Below, one piece after another: positions 1-7,240 of a stretch of 9,359 nucleotides of DNA. Below the pieces are notes generated by a model that was not told the origin of the DNA, did not search any database, and saw nothing but the letters and a program-made list of their open reading frames with translations. The stretch's first letter is position 1; each line of letters opens with the position of its first letter. The stretch is from contig JADNEJ010000425.1 of the NCBI GenBank assembly GCA_016292295.1, positions 1 to 9,359 on the forward strand. The letters are read 5' to 3'. The position numbers were made by a program, and so were the translations under genes. The stretch comes from Candidatus Thiodictyon intracellulare. Its GTDB lineage: Bacteria > Pseudomonadota > Gammaproteobacteria > Chromatiales > Chromatiaceae.

Positions 1-349
1 AACTCAATGCGCAGCGAACGGCCACGCGCGTCGGATAGGGTCAGCACGCAGCCCGGCCCCGACGGTGATAAACCCAGCATCATTTCCACAAAGGCCGGCA
101 ACGCCGCGCTGGGCACCGGCACAGGCGCCGTCAGCCGCCGCTTCAAACCGGCGTAGTCCAGCCGCAGGGTCGCGGCGACCTTGCTTACCCCATGGCGAGC
201 GGCCAGTGCCACCGCCTGTGCCCAGCGGTCCGTGGGAATGCGCGCGCCCACGGGCGTGTGCTGTGTCAGTGGGTAAAGGCCGCGGCCGTCTGTGCCAGAT
301 CCGCAGCGGCGGGGAGTGACAAAGTGACATCGTAGAGCCTCAGGATCAC
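1..349 (-). pseudogene. Frameshifted IS66-type accessory (TnpA-like) gene, 3' end off window
   Basis: A GTG at 349, with GGAG about 11 nt upstream, opens a frame of 27 codons (start VILRLYDVTLSLPAAADLAQ) that ends at a TGA at 268-266. The neighbouring frame then continues open to the window edge and carries what looks like the body of the protein: DRWAQAVALAARHGVSKVAA followed by LDYAGLKRRL, a helix-turn-helix-like segment, then FVEMMLGLSPSGPGCVLTL. Adding one T to the TTT run at 277-275 joins the two frames as AAAFYPLTQHTPVG, so a single-base deletion is the simplest explanation. The segment resembles the small first ORF found upstream of tnpB in many proteobacterial IS66 elements. A sequencing error or a programmed -1 shift would look the same. 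Family assignment is from memory of the pattern and is moderate. Confidence 0.5.
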
Positions 350-404
350 CAAAAACGGGGCTCCTGCGCTACCGGGCCAGGAACGGGATTTCATGCAGCC
401 TTAC
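1..404 (-). mobile_element. End of an IS66-like insertion sequence (partial, leaves window at left)
   Basis: Read on the minus strand, the proposed element begins at 404 with GTAAGGCTGCATG, resembling the GTAAG-type termini of IS66-family elements. About 55 nt further in lies the start of a small helix-turn-helix-like ORF reading inwards, which matches the layout of IS66 elements, whose first accessory gene sits just inside the end. The 8 bp outside the end (405-412, cggaagga) would be one copy of the 8-bp target duplication typical of this family. The other end, tnpB and the main transposase gene are outside the window, so neither the family nor the exact boundary can be proven here. Confidence 0.5.
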
Positions 405-621
405 CGGAAGGACACAATTCTCTCGTGCCCTGACACGCGTTCGCTCATGCCGCGAGGCCCAGTCCGATGCCCGCTAACAGCGCCCTAGGTTCTCGCTGCA
501 AGCGAGTCTCCAGCCATCGAGCATGTTCCAAGCGATCCGCGGTCCCCGTCGGTCCGCCGGATGTTACCCTGCCGAATTCGCCCACATCTAGCCGCTACCG
601 ACCAACCACCGACCCGGGCCC
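405..621. other. Intergenic stretch between IS end and first chromosomal gene
   Basis: No convincing coding frame is present. One short perfect hairpin is visible at 492-506 (CTCGCT, loop GCA, AGCGAG) without a following T run. I find no good -35/-10 pair and no Shine-Dalgarno in front of the ATG at 622. The insertion at 404/405 may have replaced the native upstream region of the downstream operon. Confidence 0.5.
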
Positions 622-1800
622 ATGTATCGCCTCAGCACCCACGACGCTATCGACAAGCTCCCGGCCGCGGACTGGAACCGCCTCGCGGACCCCGACACGC
701 CCTTCCTGCGCCATGAGTTTCTCAGCGCCATGGAACACCATGGCTGTGTCAGGGAGGCCCTGGGTTGGGTCCCGCGTCACCTGGCCTTGCGCGACGCTGC
801 GGGGGAACTGGTCGCCGCGGCCCCCTGCTACCTCAAATTCAACTCGTACGGCGAATTCGTCTTCGACTGGGCCTGGGCGGACGCCTACCGCCGCCACGGG
901 CTTGCCTACTATCCAAAGCTGGTCCTGGGCTCACCCTACACCCCCGCAACCGGCCCGCGGTTGCTCGTCGGAGACCACCCGGCGGGCGCGCAGGTCGCCC
1001 GCGCGCTGGCGGACGGGGCGCTGCGGGTCGCGCAGGAGTTGGATGTATCATCGCTGCACTGGCTCTTCACCACCGCCGCGGAGACCGATCTGTTGGAGGC
1101 GCGAGGACTGATGCGGCGGGTCGGCTGCCAGTTCCACTGGACCAACCAGGGCTACCACTCCTTCGACGACTTCCTGGCGACCTTCACCGCGGAGAAGCGT
1201 AAGAAGGTGAAGCGAGAGCGGCGCCGGGTGCAGGAGGCCGGGGTCAGTATCCGGCGCATCCTTGGTGATGAGGTCAGCGAGGCACAGTGGGTAACCTTCC
1301 ATCGCCTCTACCGGGACACCTTCGACAAACGTGGTGGTGTTCCAACCCTGACCTTGCCCTTCTTTCAGGAGATCGCACGGACCATGGGGCGCAACCTGCT
1401 CCTGGTGTTCGCCGAGCATGGCCAGGAGATCGTCGCGGCCGCCTTCAATCTGGTGGGTGAGCGCTCGCTGTTCGGGCGCCACTGGGGCTGCTTCACAGAT
1501 TTTCACAGTCTGCATTTCGAGGCTTGCTACTATCAGGGGCTAGAGCACTGTATCGCGGCGGGGCTTGCGCGCTTCGAGCCGGGCGCCCAGGGTGAACACA
1601 AGGTCAGCCGGGGGTTCCTGCCGACGCCGACCTGGTCCGCCCACTGGATCGCGGACCCGCGCTTTCGGGAGGCCATCGGACGCTTTCTCGCCCATGAGAC
1701 CCAGGGTATGAACGAGTACCACCAAGCGATGCACGCACACAGTCCCTTCCGCAGGCCGCCGGCCATGGACGCCCGTCTACCGCTTGCCGCTCTTGATTGA
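622..1800 (+). CDS. FemAB-like / GNAT-fold acyl- or aminoacyltransferase (PF04339, COG3146 type)
   Basis: The 392-residue protein has no signal peptide or membrane segment, so it is probably cytosolic. The N-terminal third carries [17 protein letters not shown] (about 27-43) and a W/Y-rich segment [20 protein letters not shown] (81-100). A strongly basic segment [12 protein letters not shown] (191-202) follows. The C-terminal half has the GNAT-like core: FGRHWGC (284-290), the block [15 protein letters not shown] (321-335) and SAHW (339-342). This pattern and length fit the family annotated as peptidoglycan biosynthesis/FemAB-like or GNAT N-acetyltransferase; the substrate of these proteins is not established. 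FemAB-type enzymes use aminoacyl-tRNA as donor, but whether this one does is unknown. The ATG at 622 is the first good start; no clear ribosome binding site precedes it. The gene ends 4 nt before the preferred start of aat, which suggests co-transcription with the two N-degron transferases. Confidence 0.85.
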   Translation: MYRLSTHDAIDKLPAADWNRLADPDTPFLRHEFLSAMEHHGCVREALGWVPRHLALRDAAGELVAAAPCYLKFNSYGEFVFDWAWADAYRRHGLAYYPKLVLGSPYTPATGPRLLVGDHPAGAQVARALADGALRVAQELDVSSLHWLFTTAAETDLLEARGLMRRVGCQFHWTNQGYHSFDDFLATFTAEKRKKVKRERRRVQEAGVSIRRILGDEVSEAQWVTFHRLYRDTFDKRGGVPTLTLPFFQEIARTMGRNLLLVFAEHGQEIVAAAFNLVGERSLFGRHWGCFTDFHSLHFEACYYQGLEHCIAAGLARFEPGAQGEHKVSRGFLPTPTWSAHWIADPRFREAIGRFLAHETQGMNEYHQAMHAHSPFRRPPAMDARLPLAALD

Positions 1801-1804
1801 GCTC

Positions 1805-2581
1805 ATGATTCCGCTCCTCGCGCCCGATGACCAGCGACCCTTCCCGGATGTCCGGCGGGCACTGCGCCACCCCAACGGGCTGCTGGCGGCCGGTGGGGAT
1901 CTAAGCCCGCGGCGCCTCACCAACGCTTACCGGCGTGGCATCTTCCCTTGGTTCAGCGTCGGCGACCCGATCCTCTGGTGGTCCCCGGACCCGCGCACCG
2001 TCCTGTTCCCGGGGCACATCCACATCTCGCACAGCCTGGCCAAGCGGCTGCGGCGCCGACAACTCGGGGTGACCATGGATTGCGACTTCGCCGCCGTCAT
2101 CCGTGGCTGCGCGGGCGCGCGCCACCGTGGCGGGAGCGGCTCACACGACCCTGCGAACGACACCTGGATCCTGCCGGAGATGATTGCCGCCTATGAAGAC
2201 CTGCACCACCTCGGAATCAGCCACTCGGTGGAGGTGTGGGAGGGTGGGCTCCTGGTCGGAGGCCTGTACGGGGTGGCCATCGGCCAGGTATTCTTCGGCG
2301 AATCCATGTTCAGCCGCGCCGCGAATGCCTCCAAGGTGGCCCTGGTTCATCTCTGTCAGGTCCTTGCCGGGCGCGGCTTCGAGCTGATCGACTGCCAACT
2401 GCGCACCGAGCACCTGATGAGCCTGGGCGCGCTGGAGTTGCCGCGCGCCGAGTTCGTCACCCGGCTAGAGCGCTACTGCGCCGCCCCCGAGGACGCCGGG
2501 ATCTGGGACGACGGGGTGCTGCACTTCCCCGTGGATCACCCGCCGGGTGCAGCGCGGCAGCACCGGCAGGATCAGCTATGA
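1805..2581 (+). CDS. aat: Leucyl/phenylalanyl-tRNA--protein transferase
   Basis: Aat transfers Leu or Phe from aminoacyl-tRNA to proteins with N-terminal Lys or Arg, creating a primary N-degron for ClpS/ClpAP. The 258-residue product shows the family signature throughout: [13 protein letters not shown] (22-34), [22 protein letters not shown] (43-64), [21 protein letters not shown] (151-171), and LIDCQ (194-198). By alignment with E. coli, D196 and Q198 correspond to catalytic D186 and Q188. Compared with E. coli there is a longer loop before the TWI motif (about 104-119, rich in Gly, Arg and His). The ATG at 1805 gives the usual N terminus, [10 protein letters not shown]; a TTG at 1784 would overlap the upstream gene and has less support. 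The stop codon overlaps the bpt start (ATGA at 2578-2581), indicating translational coupling. Confidence 0.96.
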   Translation: MIPLLAPDDQRPFPDVRRALRHPNGLLAAGGDLSPRRLTNAYRRGIFPWFSVGDPILWWSPDPRTVLFPGHIHISHSLAKRLRRRQLGVTMDCDFAAVIRGCAGARHRGGSGSHDPANDTWILPEMIAAYEDLHHLGISHSVEVWEGGLLVGGLYGVAIGQVFFGESMFSRAANASKVALVHLCQVLAGRGFELIDCQLRTEHLMSLGALELPRAEFVTRLERYCAAPEDAGIWDDGVLHFPVDHPPGAARQHRQDQL

Positions 2582-3336
2582 ACCCGGGATTTGAAGGAAA
2601 TCGCGAGCGGCAACTCGCACTCTATTTGACCGCCGAGCACCCCTGTTCCTACTTGGATAAACGGCGCGCCCGGACCCTCTTCGTCGACCCCTTGGCCCGC
2701 ATCGACGTCGTCACCTACCAGGCCCTAGTGGACCAGGGGTTCCGCCGTAGCGGCGCCCACGTCTACCGCCCGGCCTGCCGGGGCTGCGCCCGCTGCGTGC
2801 CGGTGCGCCTCCCGGTCGGTACCTTCCGGCCCAACCGCTCCCAACGGCGCAACTGGGCGCGCAACGCCCCGCAGCTGCGCGTCATCGAGACCCCTGCGCT
2901 CTTCGACCCGCCCCAGTTTGCCCTGTATCTGCGCTATCTCGCGCACCGGCACGCGGATGGAAGTATGGCGGACGACACCAGCATCGAGAGCTACCGCCGG
3001 TTCCTGGTCGATCCCTGGGGCGGGGAGACCCGCTTTCTGGAGCTGCGCTTGGACGGACGCCTGGTTGGGATCGCCGTCACCGATCTGCTTCTCCACGGGC
3101 TGTCGGCGGTCTACACCTTCTTCGACCCCAACCTGTCCGAGCGAGGACTGGGAACCTTTGCGGTATTGGCCCAGATTGCGACCGCGCGACGGCTCGGGCT
3201 GCCCTACGTCTACCTTGGCTACTGGATTGAGGCGTCCAGGAAAATGGCCTATAAAGCAACATTCAGGCCCATCGAGGCATGGGATGGGCGCCGCTGGGCG
3301 GGTCTGGACGCCATGCGAGACCCCGATCTTACCTAA
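2578..3336 (+). CDS. bpt: Aspartate/glutamate leucyltransferase (bacterial R-transferase homologue)
   Basis: Bpt adds Leu from Leu-tRNA to proteins with N-terminal Asp or Glu, making acidic N termini into ClpS-recognised N-degrons. It is related to eukaryotic arginyltransferase ATE1 and is often annotated ate. The 252-residue product carries the N-terminal ATE domain with HPCSYL (21-26) and the Cys cluster ACRGCARC (C67, C70, C73), which with C23 forms the conserved cysteine set. The C-terminal part has the GNAT-like half, including SAVYTFFDP and the motif [18 protein letters not shown] near the end. The start is fixed by the ATGA overlap with aat and by the normal N terminus [19 protein letters not shown]. 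coli lacks this gene, whereas Pseudomonas and Vibrio have it. Acceptor specificity is taken from the family. Confidence 0.95.
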   Translation: MNPGFEGNRERQLALYLTAEHPCSYLDKRRARTLFVDPLARIDVVTYQALVDQGFRRSGAHVYRPACRGCARCVPVRLPVGTFRPNRSQRRNWARNAPQLRVIETPALFDPPQFALYLRYLAHRHADGSMADDTSIESYRRFLVDPWGGETRFLELRLDGRLVGIAVTDLLLHGLSAVYTFFDPNLSERGLGTFAVLAQIATARRLGLPYVYLGYWIEASRKMAYKATFRPIEAWDGRRWAGLDAMRDPDLT

Positions 3337-3411
3337 ACCGGGATCGCCCGGCAGCCTAAGTGGTCCGCCAGGCGCGCCAGCCATTGCCACCAGACTCGTA
3401 GGGATGCCCTA

Positions 3412-3420
3412 TGCTATACT
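3412..3420 (+). promoter_or_regulatory. Extended -10 promoter for infA
   Basis: TGC directly precedes TATACT (3415-3420), giving an extended -10 element (TGn-TATACT) about 46 nt before the infA start. No good -35 lies at normal spacing, which is usual for extended -10 promoters. Transcription would start near 3427, giving a leader of about 40 nt. infA can thus be transcribed independently of the aat-bpt operon. Confidence 0.55.
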
Positions 3421-3466
3421 ACCAACCCTTTACGATACCGGAACTGCTTTCCAGTACACATGAACT

Positions 3467-3685
3467 ATGTCTAAAGACGACGTTATCCAGATGGAAGGGA
3501 CGGTCACTGAGACCCTACCCAATACAGTGTTTCGAGTACAACTGGAGAACGGTCACATCGTGACCGCCCACATCTCCGGCAAGATGCGTAAGCACTACAT
3601 CAGAATCCTCACAGGCGACAAGGTTACAGTGGAACTCACGCCCTACGACCTGACCAAGGGTCGCATCGTGTATCGGGCGCGCTGA
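3467..3685 (+). CDS. infA: Translation initiation factor IF-1
   Basis: IF-1 binds the ribosomal A site of the 30S subunit during initiation and acts with IF-2 and IF-3. The 72-residue product is a full-length single S1/OB-fold domain, nearly collinear with E. coli IF-1: [20 protein letters not shown] (11-30), then [20 protein letters not shown] and [19 protein letters not shown]. The length equals the family standard. There is no obvious Shine-Dalgarno before the ATG at 3467. An out-of-frame ATG at 3460 opens a four-codon reading frame that overlaps the true start. The gene lies 130 nt after bpt with its own promoter, in the aat-bpt-infA-clpA order known from Pseudomonas. Confidence 0.99.
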   Translation: MSKDDVIQMEGTVTETLPNTVFRVQLENGHIVTAHISGKMRKHYIRILTGDKVTVELTPYDLTKGRIVYRAR

Positions 3686-4232
3686 TCTGCTCCTGTCGCC
3701 CGGGGATCGCGACCATACGGACCCGCTTGGTCCTCTGGCCCGGCAAGCCCAGGGACGGACGTGGCGGCTTTGCCCGGCGGATCGCCGAGCGGGTAGTCGC
3801 GCGCGTTTGTCTATTCGACTCGCTCGTGGCGAGCGACCCGGGATGCGAACTTAAGGACGAAACCAAAGTGGCCGAACCGGTCGCCCGGTGCGGCAAGTGC
3901 GGCCACCCCGCTACCGGGTGACTGGCGCACCAGCTTACCGACGGGCGCGTCGAATCGCCGCGAGCGAGCGGGTTTCGCGCCCGAACGGGGTCGCTCGACG
4001 CCCTTGCCGCGTGTCTTGCCGCCTCATCACCGGGCGACGAATCGCCTCCGGTTCCTCATGCTGGTCGCCGCGTACTTCGCTGGCCATCGACGACCTGCGG
4101 TTCGTGTAAACCCTGGCGACTTGCCACGATCCGTCTTCCCGATTATCAACAACAAGAGATCTTTTACTTTGCAAAAAAAGAAGGGATTTATGGAGCTGCG
4201 CAATGATTCGTGCCCAAATGATGCGCGGATGA
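3686..4232. other. 547-bp intergenic region between convergent infA and clpA
   Basis: I see no convincing gene. In E. coli a tRNA-Ser gene (serW) lies between infA and clpA; no TTCGA T-loop with matching acceptor stem is visible here. Several GC hairpins occur without T runs: 3730-3756 (GTCC-t-CTGG / CCAG-GGAC), 3820-3836 (TCGCTCG, loop TGG, CGAGCGA) and 3876-3889 (ACCGG, TCGC, CCGGT). A frame at 3727-3921 encodes a CGKCGHPATG tail resembling a zinc motif, but it starts with TTG and matches nothing I recognise. The stretch 4141-4193 is unusually A-rich, with an A7 tract at 4174-4180 and AAGGGA ahead of an ATG at 4190; on the minus strand the same tract is a T run about 50 nt after clpA. Confidence 0.5.
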
Positions 4233-6494
4233 TCAGGCCAGAGCCTTGGCCGAATCGACGGCAAAGCCGAGTTCACCGTCCTCCACGTAGACCCGTACCG
4301 AGCCCCCGCCGACCAGCGATCCGAACAGGAGTTCGTTTGCCAAAGGCTTCTTTATGTGGTTCTGGATCACACGAGCCATCGGTCGCGCACCCATCCGCGA
4401 ATCATAGCCCTTCTCGGCGATCCAGGCGCGGGCGGCCGCATCCACGACGAGGAAGACCTTCTTGTCCAGGAGTTGATGCTCCAACTCAAAGATGAATTTG
4501 TCGACCACACTCTTGATGGTCTCCGCACTCAAGGGACTGAACTGCACGACCGCGTCGAGCCGGTTGCGAAACTCGGGGGTAAAGTAGCGCTTGAGCGCCT
4601 CCAGGCCGTCCGTGGAATGATCCTGCTCGGCAAAGCCCATGGAGCGGCGCGCCGTCTCCTCCGCACCGGCGTTGGTCGTCATCACCAACACCACATTGCG
4701 GAAGTCCGCCTTGCGGCCGTTATTGTCGGTGAGGGTACCGTGGTCCATCACCTGGAGCAGTAGATTGAAGACGTCCGGGTGGGCCTTCTCGATCTCATCC
4801 ATCAGCAGCACCGCGTGCGGGTGTTTGTTAATCTCCTCGGTCAGGAGCCCGCCCTGATCGAAACCGACATAGCCGGGCGGGGCGCCGATCAAGCGCGATA
4901 CCGTGTGGCGCTCCATATACTCGGACATGTCGAAGCGGATCAGTTCCATCCCCAGGATGCGGGCGAGTTGGCGGGTGACCTCGGTCTTGCCCACCCCGGT
5001 GGGACCGGTGAACAGGAAGGAGCCGATCGGCTTCTCCTCGTGCCCCAGCCCGGAGCGATTCATGCGGATGGCCGCGGTCAGCGCGTCGATGGCCGCCTCT
5101 TGGCCGTAGACTACCATCTTCAGGTCCCGATCCAGATTACGCAGCGACTCGATATCCGACACCGAGACTTTTTTCGGCGGGATGCGGGCAATCTTGGCGA
5201 CGATCGACTCGACGTCCGCCACGTCAATGCGTTTCTTGCGTTTCGCTGGGCTCATCAGCTGAACATTGGCCCCGGCCTCGTCTATGACGTCGATAGCCTT
5301 GTCCGGCAGGTGCCGGTCGTTGATATAGCGGTTGGAGAGTTCCGCCGCGGCACGCAGGGCCGGATTGGTATAGGTGACCTGGTGGTGGGCCTCGAAGCGT
5401 GACTTGAGCCCCTTCAAGATCTCGATGGTCTCCTCCACACTCGGTTCCTCGACGTCGATCTTCTGAAAGCGCCGGGCCAGCGCCCGGTCTTTTTCAAAGA
5501 TGCCTCGGTATTCTTGATAGGTCGTCGAGCCGATGCAGCGCAAATCACCCGAGGCAAGTACCGGCTTAATCAGGTTGGAGGCGTCCATGACGCCGCCTGA
5601 GGCCGATCCGGCGCCGATGATGGTGTGGATCTCATCAATGAACAAGATGGCGCACGGTTGCCGCTTGAGTTGGGTGAGGACAGCCTTCAAGCGCTTCTCG
5701 AAATCGCCCCGATACTTGGTGCCCGCCACCAGCCCACCCAGGTCGAGAGCATAGATCACGGCGTCCTTGAGCACCTCTGGGACCTCTCGATCCACGATCT
5801 TCTTGGCCAGGCCCTCGGCGATGGCGGTCTTACCGACTCCGGCCTCGCCCACGAACAGCGGGTTATTCTTGCGTCGACGGCACAGGATCTGGACGGTCCG
5901 CTCGACCTCGGCCGCCCGTCCGATCAGGGGGTCTATCCGCCCCTGACGGGCTATCTCGTTGAGATTGATAGCGAAGCTCTCCAGAGGACTGGTGCCTTCA
6001 TTCTCGTCCCTGCGCATTTCGTCGGCGTCCCCATGGCCCTCATTCTCCGCACTCTCACCCGGGACTTTCGAGATCCCGTGCGAGATATAGTTGACGATGT
6101 CGAGCCGGGTGATGTCCTGCTGGTTCAATAAGTACACAGAATGAGATTCATGCTCGCTGAACAGGGCGACCAGTACGTTGGCGCCCGTAACTTCCTTTTT
6201 GCCCGCAGACTGCACATGAAAGACGGCCCGCTGGAGCACCCGCTGGAAGCCCAGAGTCGGCTGGGTGTCACGGTCCTCGTTGGCCGGGATCATGGGTGTT
6301 GTTTCGTCGATAAAGGCCGTGATCTCCCGGCGCAATCGCTCCGCGTCGGCACCGCAGGCGCGCAGGATCTTGGCCGCCGCCGGGTTGTCCAAGAGGGACA
6401 GGAGCATGTGTTCCACGGTCATGTACTCGTGGTGCTTCTCACGCGCCTCTTTGAACGCGCGGTTCAACGTGAACTCAAGCTCTTTACTCAGCAT
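4233..6494 (-). CDS. clpA: ATP-dependent Clp protease ATP-binding subunit ClpA
   Basis: ClpA is the hexameric AAA+ unfoldase that feeds substrates, including ClpS-delivered N-degron proteins, into ClpP. The 753-residue protein is full length and collinear with E. coli ClpA. It has a Clp N domain (1-140, [14 protein letters not shown] onwards) and an acidic linker (about 146-168). AAA1 has Walker A GEAGVGKT at 216-223 and Walker B ILFIDEIH at 283-290. AAA2 has Walker A GPTGVGKT at 497-504, Walker [10 protein letters not shown] at 562-570 and a [10 protein letters not shown] arginine-finger region at 638-647. The ClpP-docking loop reads MGF at 619-621, where E. coli has IGL. The ATG at 6494 is chosen because MLSKELEF is the family N terminus; the frame is open 25 codons further upstream but without homology. 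GGACGAG lies a few nt upstream as a ribosome binding site. clpS is 124 nt upstream on the same strand. clpP is not in the window. Confidence 0.98.
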   Translation of the reverse strand: MLSKELEFTLNRAFKEAREKHHEYMTVEHMLLSLLDNPAAAKILRACGADAERLRREITAFIDETTPMIPANEDRDTQPTLGFQRVLQRAVFHVQSAGKKEVTGANVLVALFSEHESHSVYLLNQQDITRLDIVNYISHGISKVPGESAENEGHGDADEMRRDENEGTSPLESFAINLNEIARQGRIDPLIGRAAEVERTVQILCRRRKNNPLFVGEAGVGKTAIAEGLAKKIVDREVPEVLKDAVIYALDLGGLVAGTKYRGDFEKRLKAVLTQLKRQPCAILFIDEIHTIIGAGSASGGVMDASNLIKPVLASGDLRCIGSTTYQEYRGIFEKDRALARRFQKIDVEEPSVEETIEILKGLKSRFEAHHQVTYTNPALRAAAELSNRYINDRHLPDKAIDVIDEAGANVQLMSPAKRKKRIDVADVESIVAKIARIPPKKVSVSDIESLRNLDRDLKMVVYGQEAAIDALTAAIRMNRSGLGHEEKPIGSFLFTGPTGVGKTEVTRQLARILGMELIRFDMSEYMERHTVSRLIGAPPGYVGFDQGGLLTEEINKHPHAVLLMDEIEKAHPDVFNLLLQVMDHGTLTDNNGRKADFRNVVLVMTTNAGAEETARRSMGFAEQDHSTDGLEALKRYFTPEFRNRLDAVVQFSPLSAETIKSVVDKFIFELEHQLLDKKVFLVVDAAARAWIAEKGYDSRMGARPMARVIQNHIKKPLANELLFGSLVGGGSVRVYVEDGELGFAVDSAKALA

Positions 6495-6618
6495 CGGACT
6501 CGTCCAAGCGGGGTTAAGGGAACCAATTCTATCTGCTTTGTCGCGCGCACGGCGTTTCGTGTGGATCACTGCCGCGCGCGGGGCTCCACGGCATTCGCAC
6601 TCACAGCACCTGTCTGCT

Positions 6619-6942
6619 TCATGCCTCCTCCATGGTACACATCAGCGGATGTTGATGACTGCGAGAAAAATCGCTGACCTGGATGACCTTGGTCTCGGCG
6701 ATGTCCCGAGTATAGACTCCGCACACACCCACCCCCCGAGTATGCACGTGCAGCATGACCTGGGTAGCCTTCTCGCGGGTCATCGCAAAAAAGGTCTCCA
6801 GCACCTGCACCACAAACTCCATCGGGGTGTAGTCGTCGTTGAGTAGCATGACCTTGAACAGCGGCGGCCGACGAAGCTTCGGCCGCGCCTCCTGTACGGT
6901 CAGCCCGGACTCACGCTCCTCATTGGGGATCTGATCACTCAT
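6619..6942 (-). CDS. clpS: ATP-dependent Clp protease adaptor ClpS
   Basis: ClpS is the N-recognin that binds N-terminal Leu, Phe, Tyr or Trp and delivers these substrates to ClpA. The 107-residue protein has the usual flexible N-terminal extension (1-25) and then the core [20 protein letters not shown] (29-48). N35, D36, D37 and the gatekeeper M41 correspond to E. coli N34, D35, D36 and M40, and H67 in VMLHVHTRG corresponds to H66. All binding-pocket residues I can place are present, so the adaptor should be functional. It ends [10 protein letters not shown], as in E. coli. No Shine-Dalgarno precedes the ATG; a TAGAAT lies only 8 nt upstream (see findings). It is transcribed with or just ahead of clpA and divergently from the cold-shock gene. 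Confidence 0.98.
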   Translation of the reverse strand: MSDQIPNEERESGLTVQEARPKLRRPPLFKVMLLNDDYTPMEFVVQVLETFFAMTREKATQVMLHVHTRGVGVCGVYTRDIAETKVIQVSDFSRSHQHPLMCTMEEA

Positions 6943-7106
6943 GGTTCGGGATTCTAGACAAATTTCGTCATCGTGCGACTCACGAGGGCCTCGCTGTTGC
7001 GGCCAAGTCCCCAGCCCCCTCCCTCATCACAGTCGCCGACGGGGACCGGCCTGAAGGGGGCAAGGCCGCGACAAGGCGTTGCCGGGGACCGCGGCAGTTG
7101 TCCGGT

Positions 7107-7134
7107 TTAACCAGACAAATCAGTTTACTATACT
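7107..7134 (+). promoter_or_regulatory. Sigma70-type promoter for the cold-shock gene
   Basis: TTAACC (7107-7112) and TATACT (7129-7134) are separated by 16 bp and fit -35 and -10 elements. Transcription would start near 7141 and give a leader of about 100 nt, long in the manner of cold-shock mRNAs. A bipartite dyad (GACAA/TTGTC around TGCCG/CGGCA, 7070-7102) lies immediately upstream and could be a regulator site; that part is speculative. Confidence 0.55.
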
Positions 7135-7215
7135 AGCGACGTATGGCACCGATCGCCGGAATCAAGGTATGGCGCCGGACGACACTATAAAGACTATACC
7201 GAGCAAACCTCGGAG

Positions 7216-7239
7216 CCTCCTGGGAGCCTCTAGGAGGAG
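7216..7239 (+). promoter_or_regulatory. Shine-Dalgarno within a possible hairpin in the csp leader
   Basis: AGGAGG (7232-7237, extended to AGGAGGAG at 7232-7239) is a near-perfect Shine-Dalgarno. CCTCCT at 7216-7221 is its exact reverse complement, with a 10-nt loop between, so the site could be sequestered in a 6-bp stem. The segment also contains a direct repeat GGAGCCTC (7212-7219 and 7223-7230). The spacing favours ATG 7250 (12 nt) or, less well, ATG 7241 (3 nt). Confidence 0.5.
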
Positions 7240-7240
7240 T

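Noticed and set aside
467..1111. Long plus-strand ORF overlapping the FemAB-like gene in another frame
   Set aside because: Its composition is arginine/proline/serine-rich shadow coding of the real gene, with no recognisable motif.
2236..2577. Upstream extension of the bpt frame
   Set aside because: It overlaps aat out of frame and has shadow composition; the ATGA coupling and family N terminus place the start at 2578.
3338..3351. Hairpin CCGGG-ATCG-CCCGG just after bpt as a terminator
   Set aside because: No T run follows, so I do not call an intrinsic terminator.
3460..3474. Four-codon ORF overlapping the infA start as a regulatory leader peptide
   Set aside because: No ribosome binding site and a length expected by chance.
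3727..3921. Plus-strand ORF ending in a CGKCGHPATG zinc-like motif
   Set aside because: TTG start, no Shine-Dalgarno and only one CxxC pair; not enough to call a gene.
4172..4232. T run on the minus strand after clpA as its terminator
   Set aside because: The only upstream stem (GCGCA/TGCGC) has a 19-nt loop and ends about 20 nt before the T run, so it does not form a standard terminator.
4356..6131. Several plus-strand ORFs antisense to clpA
   Set aside because: The clpA frame is unmistakable over this range; the antisense frames are GC-rich shadows without their own ribosome binding sites.
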